DNA of 54,088 nt. Origin: Nitrospirota bacterium (GTDB taxonomy: Bacteria > Nitrospirota > Thermodesulfovibrionia > UBA6902). The number at the start of each line of letters is the position of its first letter. The stretch's first letter is position 1. The notes beneath the pieces are model-generated. The model had not been told where the DNA came from. It searched no databases and saw nothing but the letters and a program-made list of their open reading frames with translations. Location of the stretch: NCBI GenBank assembly GCA_016215115.1, contig JACRLN010000027.1, positions 1-54,088 on the forward strand. Direction: 5' to 3'. Made by a program: the position numbers and the translations under genes. Positions 26,663-35,709 of this stretch are shown piece by piece.

Positions 26663-27639
26663 AATGACAACTTTGTTGCCAATTTTATTGCCTCAATCAT
26701 GCTTAACGGGTTTGCCATATTCTTCCATGCAATATCAAATCCGGTACCATGATCAGGGGAGGTCCTGATAATCGGAAGTCCTACAGTCACATTAACGCCG
26801 GTATCAAAGGCAAGCATTTTAAAAGGTATCAGACCCTGATCATGGTACATACATACAACCATATCATAATCGCCTTTATAAGCTCTGTGGAATACCACAT
26901 CCGGAGGGTAAGGACCGGAAACATTAATCCCTTCTTCGAAGGCCTTTCTTATCGCAGGAATTATTACTGCAATTTCTTCTCTCCCTATGATGCCGGATTC
27001 TCCTGCATGCGGATTAAGTCCTGCCACGGCGAGTCTGGGGCTCTTTATTCCCAGCATCTCAGCCCCTTTTTTTGCGAGCCTGATTGTCTTCAGAACAACC
27101 TTTTCATTTATTTTTTTCGGAACATCTTTTAATGGAATATGTATTGTGCACAGGATTATTTTCAGTTTGTCGCTTACAAACATCATTGCAAAATCCTTTG
27201 TTTTTGTAAGCTCTGCAAGAAGTTCGGTATGACCCGGCCACTTATATCCAGATAGTTTTAGAGACTCTTTTGAGATTGGAGCAGTCACAATTGCTGATAC
27301 CTCGTTTTTTAAGGCAAGACTAACTGCCTTCCTTATATAACTGACTACTGCCCGCCCGGTATTTTTTGATGGGACGCCTTTTTCAAAAGGTGAATGATAT
27401 TTAATATCGAGTAGTTCAATGCTTCCTCTTGCAGGTTTCGACTGTGACAGGCTTGATATGGGTTTGATTTTAAGGGGGAGCCCTGTAAGACTTACCGCAT
27501 CTCTCATAACTTCAGTATTGCCAATGACGACTGGCGTGCAATAATTACTTATCCCGGCACGAGATAGCGCCTTCACAATTACTTCAGGCCCGATGCCGCC
27601 GGGTTCACCCATGGTTATCGCGATGCGTTTCATTTTCAT
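26647..27639 (-). CDS. pdxA: 4-hydroxythreonine-4-phosphate dehydrogenase
   Basis: PdxA oxidises 4-phosphohydroxy-L-threonine in pyridoxal-phosphate synthesis. It has ITMGEPGGIGPEVI, a WPGHTELLAELT segment with a metal His, NPHAGESG, and MYHDQGLIPFKMLAFDTGVNVTVGLP with RTSPDHGTGFDIAW. I chose the ATG at 27639 because GAGGAAG precedes it; 27651 is also open. The final LSLSFRA and stop come from repeat element E, so the native end was probably replaced. Confidence 0.95.
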   Translation of the reverse strand: MKMKRIAITMGEPGGIGPEVIVKALSRAGISNYCTPVVIGNTEVMRDAVSLTGLPLKIKPISSLSQSKPARGSIELLDIKYHSPFEKGVPSKNTGRAVVSYIRKAVSLALKNEVSAIVTAPISKESLKLSGYKWPGHTELLAELTKTKDFAMMFVSDKLKIILCTIHIPLKDVPKKINEKVVLKTIRLAKKGAEMLGIKSPRLAVAGLNPHAGESGIIGREEIAVIIPAIRKAFEEGINVSGPYPPDVVFHRAYKGDYDMVVCMYHDQGLIPFKMLAFDTGVNVTVGLPIIRTSPDHGTGFDIAWKNMANPLSMIEAIKLATKLSLSFRA

Positions 27640-27672
27640 ACTCTTCCTCAAAACTCCTGACTCTTAATTCTT

Positions 27673-29730
27673 TCATTTCTGCCTTACCGGCAATTCAATG
27701 ACAAACTGTGTGCCCCTGGGCATGTTGTCCTGTACCCGTATGTATCCTCTGTGTTTTGAAATTATACTGTTGACAATTGCAAGACCTAATCCCGTGCCTT
27801 CTTTCTTTGTTGAAAAATAAGGCAAGAAAAGTTTGTCCCTGTCTTCTTCATTTATACCCACTCCTTCATCTATTACCTCTATTCGTATAAGATCCAGGAC
27901 AGGATTGTAATAAGCATTCAGCCATATTTTTGCAGTATGCGCATGAATGGCATTGTCAATAAGATTTATCAGGGCCATTTTTATCTGTTTTTTATCAATT
28001 TCCATTTCAGGTATATCTCCATTCAATGATGTTATGATTTCAATATCTTTATGGTTGCTGTAGAGTTCAACGACTTCATCAATTACTGATTTAATATGAG
28101 AGGGTTCGAGGCTTATTTTAGGCATTTTGCCAAATCTGGAAAATTCGTCAACAAGGGACCTGAGGCTGTTGACTTCAGAAACGATTGTTTTTGTGGCCCT
28201 GTTAAGCACATCCTCAAAATCATCGGCTTTCTCATTCCATTTCTTCAGAAGTCTCTCAGCAGAAAGCCTGATAGGTGTAAGAGGATTTTTAATCTCATGG
28301 GCAATCCTTTTTGCAACTTCCTGCCATGCAAGCGCTCGTTGTGCCATTATTATCTCGGTCAGATTATCAAATACGACAAGGGTGCCTACAAAAGCATTCT
28401 CTGAATCCTGGATAATTGTTATGTATACCCTTAAATCCAGAGGCCTGCCATTTATGTAAATATGGATTTCTTTTTCAATAGCGCCATAGCCTTTTTCACT
28501 TAAATGTTTTACCATTGAGATTATTTCATCAGATTTAAGCTTTCCTAACAGCTCCCTGTAGCTTTTCCCTTCCAAATCGAAGCGGTTAATATTTAACATA
28601 AAGCAAGCCGCGTTATTCAGAGTTATGATTTTTCCCGGACGGTCGAAAAATATTACACCTGTATTTATGCTTTCAAGAATGGTCTCCATGCTAAGTCTTC
28701 TGCGGTCAGATTCACGATATGCCTTTTCGAGAGACTGCTTTCCGTCGTACAAATCATCAAGCATTTTATTGAAGGAATCGATCAGTAAGCCGATTTCATC
28801 ATCTCTTTTCAGAGCAATCCTGAAATCAAGATTACCCTGAGCAACTGTCTTTGTTGCCTCAGCAAGCGATTGAATGGGTACTGTAATGCCTTTTGCTATT
28901 CGTATTGAAACCCAGAGCGCAAAGAAGATAATGAGCAAGGTTGCGGATGTCAGCAGCAGAAAATATAAGAAACGTATAGGCGTCTGCTGGGTTTTAACCT
29001 GGATATATTCGTTAAAAGCATCCTGGATGGATTCCAGTTTTATCACAATATCCTGCGGGATGACAGTTTCAACTACTACAACACCCAGGATTTTCCCGTC
29101 TTTAGTAAAAGGAGAGGCCGCTCTTATTATGTCGCCTTTATCATTTTTTATTATATCTGTGCTTGTAATACCATTAAAGGCTTCCTTGATCAGGTTTGAA
29201 CCGTCAGGTACATTCAGGAGATAACTTCTGAAAGGTCCCGTGCCCCTGCGTGTATGTAAATTATTATTCAGAAGGTCTTTGTTTGACGCAAGCAGTTTTG
29301 CATAATTCATTGCAAACTGTCTCTCATTATAATATAGAGTCTTTGCTACATCCATGGAATCATATACAGGTTTCTGTACTTCTAATGAGAACCATGTGTC
29401 AATGGAATTGTTGATTAACTGGCTGGAAAGGATAAAAAGCAGTACTGACGGTATTAGCACGAGCCCAAGAAAGGAAGCAACAAGTTTGGTCCTGAATTTT
29501 GAACCAATGGCCTTTTTTCTTTTCTCTGTAAATATATTAATAAGGTTCCTGCTTACAAAGAATATTAGAAGGAGGAGGTACAAGATTAAATTTACGATAA
29601 TAAATATGAAGCCTATTTTAATCATCAGGGAGCCGTGTTCTATTCCGAGATAATTAAGCACTACTCCTGTGATGATAATTGCTGCGACACTGATTACAAA
29701 AAGGCCCAAAAGCAGTTTTAGATTTTTCAT
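27673..29730 (-). CDS. NtrY-like sensor histidine kinase
   Basis: The 685-residue inner-membrane kinase has three N-terminal hydrophobic segments (within about 1-110), a periplasmic sensor part, another segment near 265-285 and a HAMP domain. A PAS domain follows (TILESINTGVIFFDRPG). The dimerisation box is RIAHEIKNPLTPIRLSAERL. The ATP-binding domain has NLIDNAIHA, DEGVGINEE and GTGLGLAIV. The overall plan matches NtrY. No ntrX is adjacent, so the partner regulator is elsewhere or is one of the two NtrC-type regulators in this window. It overlaps DUF4390 by four bases. Confidence 0.92.
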   Translation of the reverse strand: MKNLKLLLGLFVISVAAIIITGVVLNYLGIEHGSLMIKIGFIFIIVNLILYLLLLIFFVSRNLINIFTEKRKKAIGSKFRTKLVASFLGLVLIPSVLLFILSSQLINNSIDTWFSLEVQKPVYDSMDVAKTLYYNERQFAMNYAKLLASNKDLLNNNLHTRRGTGPFRSYLLNVPDGSNLIKEAFNGITSTDIIKNDKGDIIRAASPFTKDGKILGVVVVETVIPQDIVIKLESIQDAFNEYIQVKTQQTPIRFLYFLLLTSATLLIIFFALWVSIRIAKGITVPIQSLAEATKTVAQGNLDFRIALKRDDEIGLLIDSFNKMLDDLYDGKQSLEKAYRESDRRRLSMETILESINTGVIFFDRPGKIITLNNAACFMLNINRFDLEGKSYRELLGKLKSDEIISMVKHLSEKGYGAIEKEIHIYINGRPLDLRVYITIIQDSENAFVGTLVVFDNLTEIIMAQRALAWQEVAKRIAHEIKNPLTPIRLSAERLLKKWNEKADDFEDVLNRATKTIVSEVNSLRSLVDEFSRFGKMPKISLEPSHIKSVIDEVVELYSNHKDIEIITSLNGDIPEMEIDKKQIKMALINLIDNAIHAHTAKIWLNAYYNPVLDLIRIEVIDEGVGINEEDRDKLFLPYFSTKKEGTGLGLAIVNSIISKHRGYIRVQDNMPRGTQFVIELPVRQK

Positions 29731-30308
29731 TTGTCAATACCTAAAATAAACGACTGTGATTCTTTCGCAAGGCTCATTTCAACTTCAGGGACGAGGTACA
29801 TTAAAAAGCCTATAAGGGGTATTTTCTCTCTGCTCTTGGATTCCACCACAAACCTGATATAATAACTGCCTGGTTCAAGTTCTTTGATATTTGCAATGCT
29901 TATGGAATCTTCCGAGAGAATCCAGTTCTTCATCGTATTAAATTCCGTAAAAATATTATCAGTGCGGGTAATGCCGTCACGCCATGAGGTCCGGTATTGG
30001 TCTCTGAGGTTGTCATACTTTACGATCTTCCTGATTTTTTTTGAGACTATAAATTCATCGGGCCAGAAATCCCACACACGCATCAGCTCTGCAGTAAAAA
30101 TGATTTCTTTGCCGATGCTTGATTTAACTATTTGTTCGAAATCAGCGATGTCGGCGATAGATGTTCTCACAACAATATTATTATTTATTATCTTCACGTC
30201 GGGGCCTATAATATACGGCGTTACACCAGAAGCGGCAGGAGGCAAGAATAGTGAATACAGGGGGATGAAAAGGATGAGAAAAAGTTTTTTCATTTTTTTT
30301 CTTGACAA
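29727..30308 (-). CDS. DUF4390 protein
   Basis: The 193-residue exported protein has a signal peptide (LFLILFIPLYSLFLPPAASG) and the W-D-F-W-P-D and YRTSWRDGITRTDNIF segments seen in DUF4390. Proteins of this family are commonly encoded immediately upstream of ntrY-like kinases, as here (ATGA overlap). This suggests a periplasmic accessory to the sensor, which is inference. The start may be the second Met (30293). Confidence 0.8.
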   Translation of the reverse strand: MSRKKMKKLFLILFIPLYSLFLPPAASGVTPYIIGPDVKIINNNIVVRTSIADIADFEQIVKSSIGKEIIFTAELMRVWDFWPDEFIVSKKIRKIVKYDNLRDQYRTSWRDGITRTDNIFTEFNTMKNWILSEDSISIANIKELEPGSYYIRFVVESKSREKIPLIGFLMYLVPEVEMSLAKESQSFILGIDK

Positions 30309-30342
30309 GATATGAAAAATTTATTTTGATTATAACATAGTA

Positions 30343-30379
30343 TTAGCTGAAAGCTATAAGCTGTCAGCTATAAGCTTTA
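30343..30379. repeat. AGCT-rich simple repeat
   Basis: TAGCTGAAAGCT, ATAAGCTGTCAGCT and ATAAGCTT units lie in the divergent gap between DUF4390 and the adenosine-specific kinase. It belongs to the same family as 4246-4305 and 8294-8331. Confidence 0.5.
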
Positions 30380-30391
30380 AAGGGAGGAATT

Positions 30392-30874
30392 ATGGAACTG
30401 AAAACCGTAAGGATAAGTATTCCCGAGGGATGTAATGTCATTCTCGGGCAGACCCATTTCATAAAAACTGCTGAGGATTTATACGAAATTATCGCTACTG
30501 CCTTACCGCAGGCAAAATTTGGCGTTGCTTTTACAGAAGCATCAGGACCATGCCTGATTAGAAAAGAGGGGAATGAAACTGAATTAGTTGATGCCTGTGT
30601 TAATAATCTTAACGAGATTGGAGCGGGCCATGTCTTTTGCATTATCCTTAAGAATGCATTTCCGATTAATGTCCTTAATGCTATAAAAAACTGCCCTGAA
30701 GTCTGTAATATTTACTGTGCAACCGCAAATCCTGTCGAGGTTGTTGTTGCTGAGACAGAGCAGGGCAGGGGAGTCCTGGGCGTTATAGACGGATTTTCTC
30801 CAAAAGGGATAGAGACAGATTCTGATAAAGCTCATAGAAAGGAATTTCTGAGGAATATAGGTTATAAGCTGTAA
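30392..30874 (+). CDS. adenosine-specific kinase family protein
   Basis: The 160-residue sequence (IPEGCNVILGQTHFIKTAEDLYE; KFGVAFTEASGPCLIRKEGN; VCNIYCATANPVEVVVAETEQGRGVLGVIDGFSP) matches the small PF04008 family. It is named after an archaeal structure with an adenosine-kinase proposal. The enzymatic activity is weakly supported in the family. AGGGAGG precedes the ATG. It is probably monocistronic, followed by the sensor kinase gene. Confidence 0.85.
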   Translation: MELKTVRISIPEGCNVILGQTHFIKTAEDLYEIIATALPQAKFGVAFTEASGPCLIRKEGNETELVDACVNNLNEIGAGHVFCIILKNAFPINVLNAIKNCPEVCNIYCATANPVEVVVAETEQGRGVLGVIDGFSPKGIETDSDKAHRKEFLRNIGYKL

Positions 30875-30931
30875 GGAGCGTGTTTTAAGGAAGTCAAGAT
30901 TATTTTTTGAGATTTTTGTTTAAATAGAGAA

Positions 30932-32422
30932 ATGAAATTAACTATTTTTTCACGTCTGGTTATTGGTTATCTTGCAATATTTATTCTTGCAATGGCTGTG
31001 AGTATGTACACTATTATTCAGCTTTATCAGCTGGAAAGCTTAACGCGTTCTATATTAGCGGTAGATAATCGGTTGATAGATTACGAACAAAAACTTTCAG
31101 ATATTCTTCTGTCATTGATGCGGTATGAAAAAAAATTTATTATTATCAAGGAGGAAGGATTATATAACCAGTTTATTCAGGCCAGGGATGATTTCGATAA
31201 ATTTCTTGAAATAGCGGGAACCGTATCAAACGACATTGAGGTAAGGAAAATGCTTGCCGATATAAAACATCTTTATGATAAATACCAGTCCTTGTTTCAG
31301 GCAGAAGCGCAATATCTGAGGGCCGGGGAACAATATCCCCTTGACAGGTATAATGAAGAAAAGGAACATGCTATAAATGGAATAACGGAAATTCTGAAAA
31401 AGTTAAGGGAGTATAATCAGCAGAGCACTTATAACAAGATAATAAAACTGGATGAGATTGAATCTACCGCAGGCAGTGTTGCCGTAGTAATAGGTATAAC
31501 CGCCCTGACTATTGGAATCATTATCTCTGTCTTTATTACAATCAACATAACAAAACCGCTTTCTGTCATAAAGATGAAAACGAGAGAGATTGCCAGAGGG
31601 AATTTTGGGAATGATTTGACACTTTCCTCTCCGCCGGAGATAAAGGAACTGGCACAGGCGTTTAATTTAATGTGCACAAAGCTGAAAGAGATAGACAGGA
31701 TGAAATCCGAATTTTTCTCTCTGATGTCCCATGAGTTGCGGACCCCGCTCACTACAATTAAGGAGGGGACAAACCTCTTTTTAGAGAGCTTAAAAGGAAG
31801 AGAAGTTACAGAAAAGCAGAAAAGGCTAATGACAATAATAAACGAAGAATGCAACCGCCTGATAAATCTTGTTAACTCTTTGCTGGAGCTTTCAAAAATG
31901 GAAGCCGGTATGATAAACTATAACCTAACTTCTGCAGATATTTCTCTTTTGATCAAGAAGATCACTCGCGAGATGGAGCCTTTGGCTGAGACTAACAATA
32001 TCACTATTGAAACCGGGATCAGTGAGGGCTTGCCGCCTGTAAGAGCCGATATCGACAAGATTCTTCAGGTATTGAGGAATCTGATAGGCAATGCATTGAA
32101 ATTCACCCCTAACGGCGGATACGTGCGCATCATCGCGCGAAAAGGGGTAAGGGATTTGGGCCACAACCCCCAATCCCCGATGTACGACAGAGAGTTTATA
32201 GAAGTCTCTGTTGAAGATACTGGCTCAGGTATCCCAAAAGAAAAAATGGATATCATCTTTGATAAATTCAAGAGGGCAACTTTTGGAGATTCAAGTAAAA
32301 TATCAGGAAGCGGCCTGGGATTATTTATTGTTAAACAAATACTGACCGCTCATGGAGGCGAGATTTGGGTAAAGAGTACATTAGGGAAGGGCAGCACCTT
32401 TACATTTATTTTGCCTGTCTGA
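30932..32422 (+). CDS. QseE/GlrK-like sensor histidine kinase
   Basis: The 496-residue kinase has two membrane segments (about 8-30 and 183-205) flanking a helical periplasmic four-helix sensor. HAMP comes next, then the His box FFSLMSHELRTPLTTIKEG, and an ATPase domain with NLIGNALKFTPNGG, EDTGSGIPKE and GSGLGLFIVKQ. Gene order kinase, small lipoprotein, sigma-54 regulator matches enterobacterial qseE-qseG-qseF (glrK-yfhG-glrR), which responds to envelope stress. The 3' end overlaps the lipoprotein gene by 58 bases. Confidence 0.9.
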   Translation: MKLTIFSRLVIGYLAIFILAMAVSMYTIIQLYQLESLTRSILAVDNRLIDYEQKLSDILLSLMRYEKKFIIIKEEGLYNQFIQARDDFDKFLEIAGTVSNDIEVRKMLADIKHLYDKYQSLFQAEAQYLRAGEQYPLDRYNEEKEHAINGITEILKKLREYNQQSTYNKIIKLDEIESTAGSVAVVIGITALTIGIIISVFITINITKPLSVIKMKTREIARGNFGNDLTLSSPPEIKELAQAFNLMCTKLKEIDRMKSEFFSLMSHELRTPLTTIKEGTNLFLESLKGREVTEKQKRLMTIINEECNRLINLVNSLLELSKMEAGMINYNLTSADISLLIKKITREMEPLAETNNITIETGISEGLPPVRADIDKILQVLRNLIGNALKFTPNGGYVRIIARKGVRDLGHNPQSPMYDREFIEVSVEDTGSGIPKEKMDIIFDKFKRATFGDSSKISGSGLGLFIVKQILTAHGGEIWVKSTLGKGSTFTFILPV

Positions 32423-33147
32423 TCCTGCTTCTGTTTTCTGGCTGTTCCTCATTGAAGGGAAGAAGTACGCAAACTGCCAATGAGTATTTTCATCGCAGCC
32501 AGCAGCTTATTGCAGCGGGAGATTACACAGGAGCTATTGAGGAAAACCGGAAGGTTTTGTCTCTTTTTGCCGGCGGCTCGTCGGGGGATGAGGCGCTTTT
32601 TAATATTGGTATTATTTACATTCATTATGGCAACCCTGCGAAGGATTATAAAAAATCTCTTGACAGTTTCGAACGCCTTATTAACGATTACCCTCAAAGC
32701 CCTTTGCTTGAAAAGGCAGCAATATGGGTTGGGGTGCTCAGGGACATGGAAAAATTAAAAGCAGATGAGGTTGTCATTGTCATGGAAAAATTAAAAGCAA
32801 ATGAGCTTGTCATTACCAGTGAACATATCCTTCGCAGCCAGCAACTGCTTGCACAGGGCAGCTATAAGGAATCTCTTAAAGAGATCCAGAATGTCCTGTC
32901 TCAGTCATCTAAAAATCCATATGCGGACAGGGCTCTTTTTTATGCGGGACTTGTTTATGCACACTACGATAATCCTGAGAAGGACTATAAAAAGTCTCTT
33001 GCTTATTTTGAACAACTTATTAAGGAGTACCCGCAAAGTCATTTGCTTGAACAGGCTAAGATAATGATCGGCTTACTTAATGTCATCGAGAAGGCAAAAC
33101 AGGTTGATATCGAAATTGAGAAGAAGAGAAAAGAGATGACAAGGTAG
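32365..33147 (+). CDS. TPR-repeat outer-membrane lipoprotein (QseG position)
   Basis: It starts with TTG after GGAGG and has a signal peptide with lipobox LFSGC (Cys at about residue 27). The mature part is an internal duplication: two near-equivalent segments with RSQQL...GDYTGAIEENRKVL / GSYKESLKEIQNVL and ALFNIGIIYIHYGNPAKDYKKSL / ALFYAGLVYAHYDNPEKDYKKSL. Each forms tetratricopeptide helices like BamD/YfgL-type lipoproteins. In E. coli, QseG occupies this position and signals to the kinase QseE; a similar role is inferred. The spacer between the halves also repeats MEKLKA(D/N)E. Confidence 0.82.
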   Translation: MGKEYIREGQHLYIYFACLILLLFSGCSSLKGRSTQTANEYFHRSQQLIAAGDYTGAIEENRKVLSLFAGGSSGDEALFNIGIIYIHYGNPAKDYKKSLDSFERLINDYPQSPLLEKAAIWVGVLRDMEKLKADEVVIVMEKLKANELVITSEHILRSQQLLAQGSYKESLKEIQNVLSQSSKNPYADRALFYAGLVYAHYDNPEKDYKKSLAYFEQLIKEYPQSHLLEQAKIMIGLLNVIEKAKQVDIEIEKKRKEMTR

Positions 33148-33149
33148 TA

Positions 33150-34514
33150 ATGGCAACATTAGCAGGAAAGATATTAGTGGTAGACGATGACAGCAATCTG
33201 CTTGAAGTATTAAGGATGCGACTCGAATCGGCGAATTACGAAGTCGTTACCGCTTTAAGCGGAGAAGTTGCAATCGAAGAGGCAAGACAACAATCATTTG
33301 ACTTATCCATAATTGATTTACAGCTTGGTAACCGGGATGGGATATCGCTTATGAAGGATATCCATCAAATAAGTCCTGACATTCCTGTTATTATTCTCAC
33401 CGCATACGGAAGTATTGAGAGCGCTGTAGAGGCTATTAAAAAGGGAGCCTACAGTTATCTTACCAAGCCATTTGACCCCAGGGAGCTGCTTTTACAGATT
33501 GAAAAGGCTTTGGAGAACCGCAGGCTTTCTTCCGAAATCAATAGACTTAAAGGGCTTATCGAAGAGAAATATGATTTTGCAAATATCGTTGCAAAGAGCG
33601 AAAAGATGCAGAGTATACTTGGGAATATATCCATCATTGCCAAAGCGGATTCTACGGTATACATCAATGGAGAAAGCGGCACGGGCAAGGAGCTTATTGC
33701 AAGAGCTATACATCTCGGCAGTGATAGGAAGGACAAACCTTTTGTGGCCATAAACTGTGCCGCAATTCCTGAAACCCTCCTTGAAAGTGAACTCTTTGGT
33801 TACGAAAAGGGCGCTTTTACCGGAGCGATGCAGAGTTCAAAGGGATTATTTACTCAGGCTCACAAAGGGACGCTTTTCCTGGATGAGATCGGGAATATGC
33901 CTTTTTCACTACAGAAAAAAAGTCTGCGGGTCCTCCAGGAACGGCAGTTCTATCCTCTCGGCAGCAGCAAACCGATTGATATTGATGTGAGGATTATTGT
34001 TGCAACGAATCAGGACCTGAAAAATGAGGTCAAAGAAGGTCGTTTTCGTGAGGACCTTTTTTACAGGATTCATGTCATCCCGATTAATTTGCCCCCATTG
34101 AGAGAAAGAAAAGAGGATATACCGTCTTTAGTTGAACATTTTTTTAATGAATTTAATGAGAAGATGAAAAAAAAGGTGAAAGGCCTGACACCTGCAGCCA
34201 TGCAAAAACTTATGCTTTACAACTGGCCGGGTAATATACGGGAATTAAAAAATACTATTGAATTTGCAATAGCAATGACCCGGCATGATGTAATTACTGA
34301 GGACCTTATTCTTCAATCAACCAATCAGACTCATGAGAAATTACAATCTCTTAAAGAGGCGAAGGCCGACTTTGAAAAAAATTATATTGTTCATCTCATG
34401 GAGCTCACCGGAGGCAATATCAGCAAGGCATCTGAACTTGCCGGTAAATACAGGGCTGATTTCTACAACCTTATCAAAAAGTATGATTTGAAGCCGGAAA
34501 CTTTTAAGAAATAA
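33150..34514 (+). CDS. QseF/GlrR-like sigma-54 response regulator
   Basis: The 454-residue protein has a receiver with Asp56 (LSIIDLQLG) and TKPFDP. Its AAA+ domain has GESGTGKE, intact GAFTGA (YEKGAFTGAMQ), TLFLDEIGNM and an R-finger region. A C-terminal helix-turn-helix (GNISKASELAGKYRADFYNLI) completes it. It lies two bases after the lipoprotein gene, completing a three-gene signalling operon. A -24/-12 promoter 190 bases downstream (34705-34720) is a probable target. Confidence 0.93.
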   Translation: MATLAGKILVVDDDSNLLEVLRMRLESANYEVVTALSGEVAIEEARQQSFDLSIIDLQLGNRDGISLMKDIHQISPDIPVIILTAYGSIESAVEAIKKGAYSYLTKPFDPRELLLQIEKALENRRLSSEINRLKGLIEEKYDFANIVAKSEKMQSILGNISIIAKADSTVYINGESGTGKELIARAIHLGSDRKDKPFVAINCAAIPETLLESELFGYEKGAFTGAMQSSKGLFTQAHKGTLFLDEIGNMPFSLQKKSLRVLQERQFYPLGSSKPIDIDVRIIVATNQDLKNEVKEGRFREDLFYRIHVIPINLPPLRERKEDIPSLVEHFFNEFNEKMKKKVKGLTPAAMQKLMLYNWPGNIRELKNTIEFAIAMTRHDVITEDLILQSTNQTHEKLQSLKEAKADFEKNYIVHLMELTGGNISKASELAGKYRADFYNLIKKYDLKPETFKK

Positions 34515-34704
34515 AAAATTACCTGTAAAGTGTATGAAATAACATACAGATCTGAGTTGCTATATTTACCAGTAAAGATATCAACTCGGTGATTCTAACT
34601 GCAGGATAATCCATACAAAAACGAGCATCCCTTTATAATAATTTATAACCTCCCCACAAAAATTATCATTTAATTTAAAGAAGTTAGCAAGATAATTTTA
34701 AAAT
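34515..34704. other. intergenic, A/T-rich, no gene seen
   Basis: The gap after the regulator gene holds no frame of note. A TATTTACCAGTAAAGATATCAACTC stretch is not evidently symmetrical. Activator binding sites for the downstream -24/-12 promoter may lie here, but none stands out. Confidence 0.35.
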
Positions 34705-34720
34705 TGGCAAGTTTATTGCT
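34705..34720 (+). promoter_or_regulatory. sigma-54 promoter (-24/-12)
   Basis: TGGCAAGTTTATTGCT has GG and GC at the required ten-base spacing and matches TGGCAnG-N4-TTGCT at all other conserved positions. It lies 130 bases before the FnIII/TSP3 protein and just after a sigma-54 activator gene. Confidence 0.8.
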
Positions 34721-34782
34721 ATTAAACTTCTTCAGTAAGAAGAATTTGATTTTTTTATTCAGGTTAGCGCAGGAGTCACAAC

Positions 34783-34851
34783 ATGAGTTTGAAATTGTTG
34801 TTGTATCACGAAGAGGAAAAGATGGGAAGAAACTGTGTTTTATTCAAGTAA
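34783..34851 (+). CDS. 22-codon upstream frame with ribosome site
   Basis: AGGAG at 34771-34775 precedes an ATG that encodes MSLKLLLYHEEEKMGRNCVL plus two residues. The frame ends at 34851, overlapping the proposed GTG start (34835) of the next gene by 17 bases. It could be a leader peptide that couples translation, or chance. Confidence 0.35.
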   Translation: MSLKLLLYHEEEKMGRNCVLFK

Positions 34852-35671
34852 GAAGAGATATAAGAGGATAGCTGAGCGAATTCAGTTCAGTAATTTAAAA
34901 TGCAGACTTTTATATATTAAATTAACGCTGTTTATTATTTTCTTTTTATCTTCCACCAGTCTTTTTGCAGGTGAAGTTACCCTTAAATGGTATGCGCCTA
35001 CATCAAAAGTCGATGGAACACGTCTTAAGGACCTTTCAGGATATAAAATCTATTATGGAACTGCCTCTCGATTGTATACCGGCTACATAGATATTGGCAA
35101 TGTAACAACAATCCGTATCGGCAATTTGCCGGCTGGATTTATTTACTTAGCTCTGACCGCATACGATGCATCAGGGAATGAAAGCGGATACTCCAATGAG
35201 GTCAGAAAATCTGTTTTGGCAGATTCAGACGGGATCCCCGATGATGGAGATGACAGTGGTTTTATCGGGGACAATCCGTGTTCTGGAGGGAATACGGTTA
35301 ATTGTGATGACAACTGTCCCAATACTTACAATCCTGACCAGGCAGATACAGACGGTGATGGCGTCGGAGACGCATGTGATAACTGCAGATATGTTTTTAA
35401 TCCTGATCAGTTAGACAGCAATTCAGAAGAAGATGATAATACATCAATTCCGGGTATTCAGCATTATGGAAATGTCTGTGATCCTGACTTTGACAATAAC
35501 GGGATTGTATCAAAAAAAGATAAACTTAAATTAAAAAAATATTACGGTAAAGATTTACCGGAAAATAAAGATTATATGGATTTAGATGGAGACGCAATTA
35601 TATCGAAGGAAGACATAAATATCTGGCGTAAATATTTTCGCAATTCCCCCGGACCGGGTTTAGAGGATTAA
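34835..35671 (+). CDS. secreted FnIII / thrombospondin-3 / dockerin-like protein
   Basis: A hydrophobic signal (YIKLTLFIIFFLSSTSLFAG) is preceded by about 30 basic residues. A fibronectin-III domain follows (GEVTLKWYAP...SGYKIYYGTASRLYTGY...LTAYDASGNESGYSNEV). Next come calcium-binding thrombospondin-3 repeats (CDDNCPNTYNPDQADTDGDGVGDACDNC) and a dockerin-like pair of EF loops (DFDNNGIVSKKDKLKLKKYY; DLDGDAIISKEDINIWRKYF). It is probably a Ca2+-stabilised surface or matrix protein. The GTG start is uncertain. A sigma-54 promoter lies upstream. Confidence 0.8.
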   Translation: MFYSSKKRYKRIAERIQFSNLKCRLLYIKLTLFIIFFLSSTSLFAGEVTLKWYAPTSKVDGTRLKDLSGYKIYYGTASRLYTGYIDIGNVTTIRIGNLPAGFIYLALTAYDASGNESGYSNEVRKSVLADSDGIPDDGDDSGFIGDNPCSGGNTVNCDDNCPNTYNPDQADTDGDGVGDACDNCRYVFNPDQLDSNSEEDDNTSIPGIQHYGNVCDPDFDNNGIVSKKDKLKLKKYYGKDLPENKDYMDLDGDAIISKEDINIWRKYFRNSPGPGLED

Positions 35672-35709
35672 ATAACCTTATATGTATTAACAGCCCATAA
35701 AAATCTTTG

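Noticed and set aside
32801-33064. CRISPR-like or repeat interpretation of the duplicated segments at 32490-33060
   Set aside because: The duplication is coding (two TPR halves of the lipoprotein), not a non-coding repeat array.
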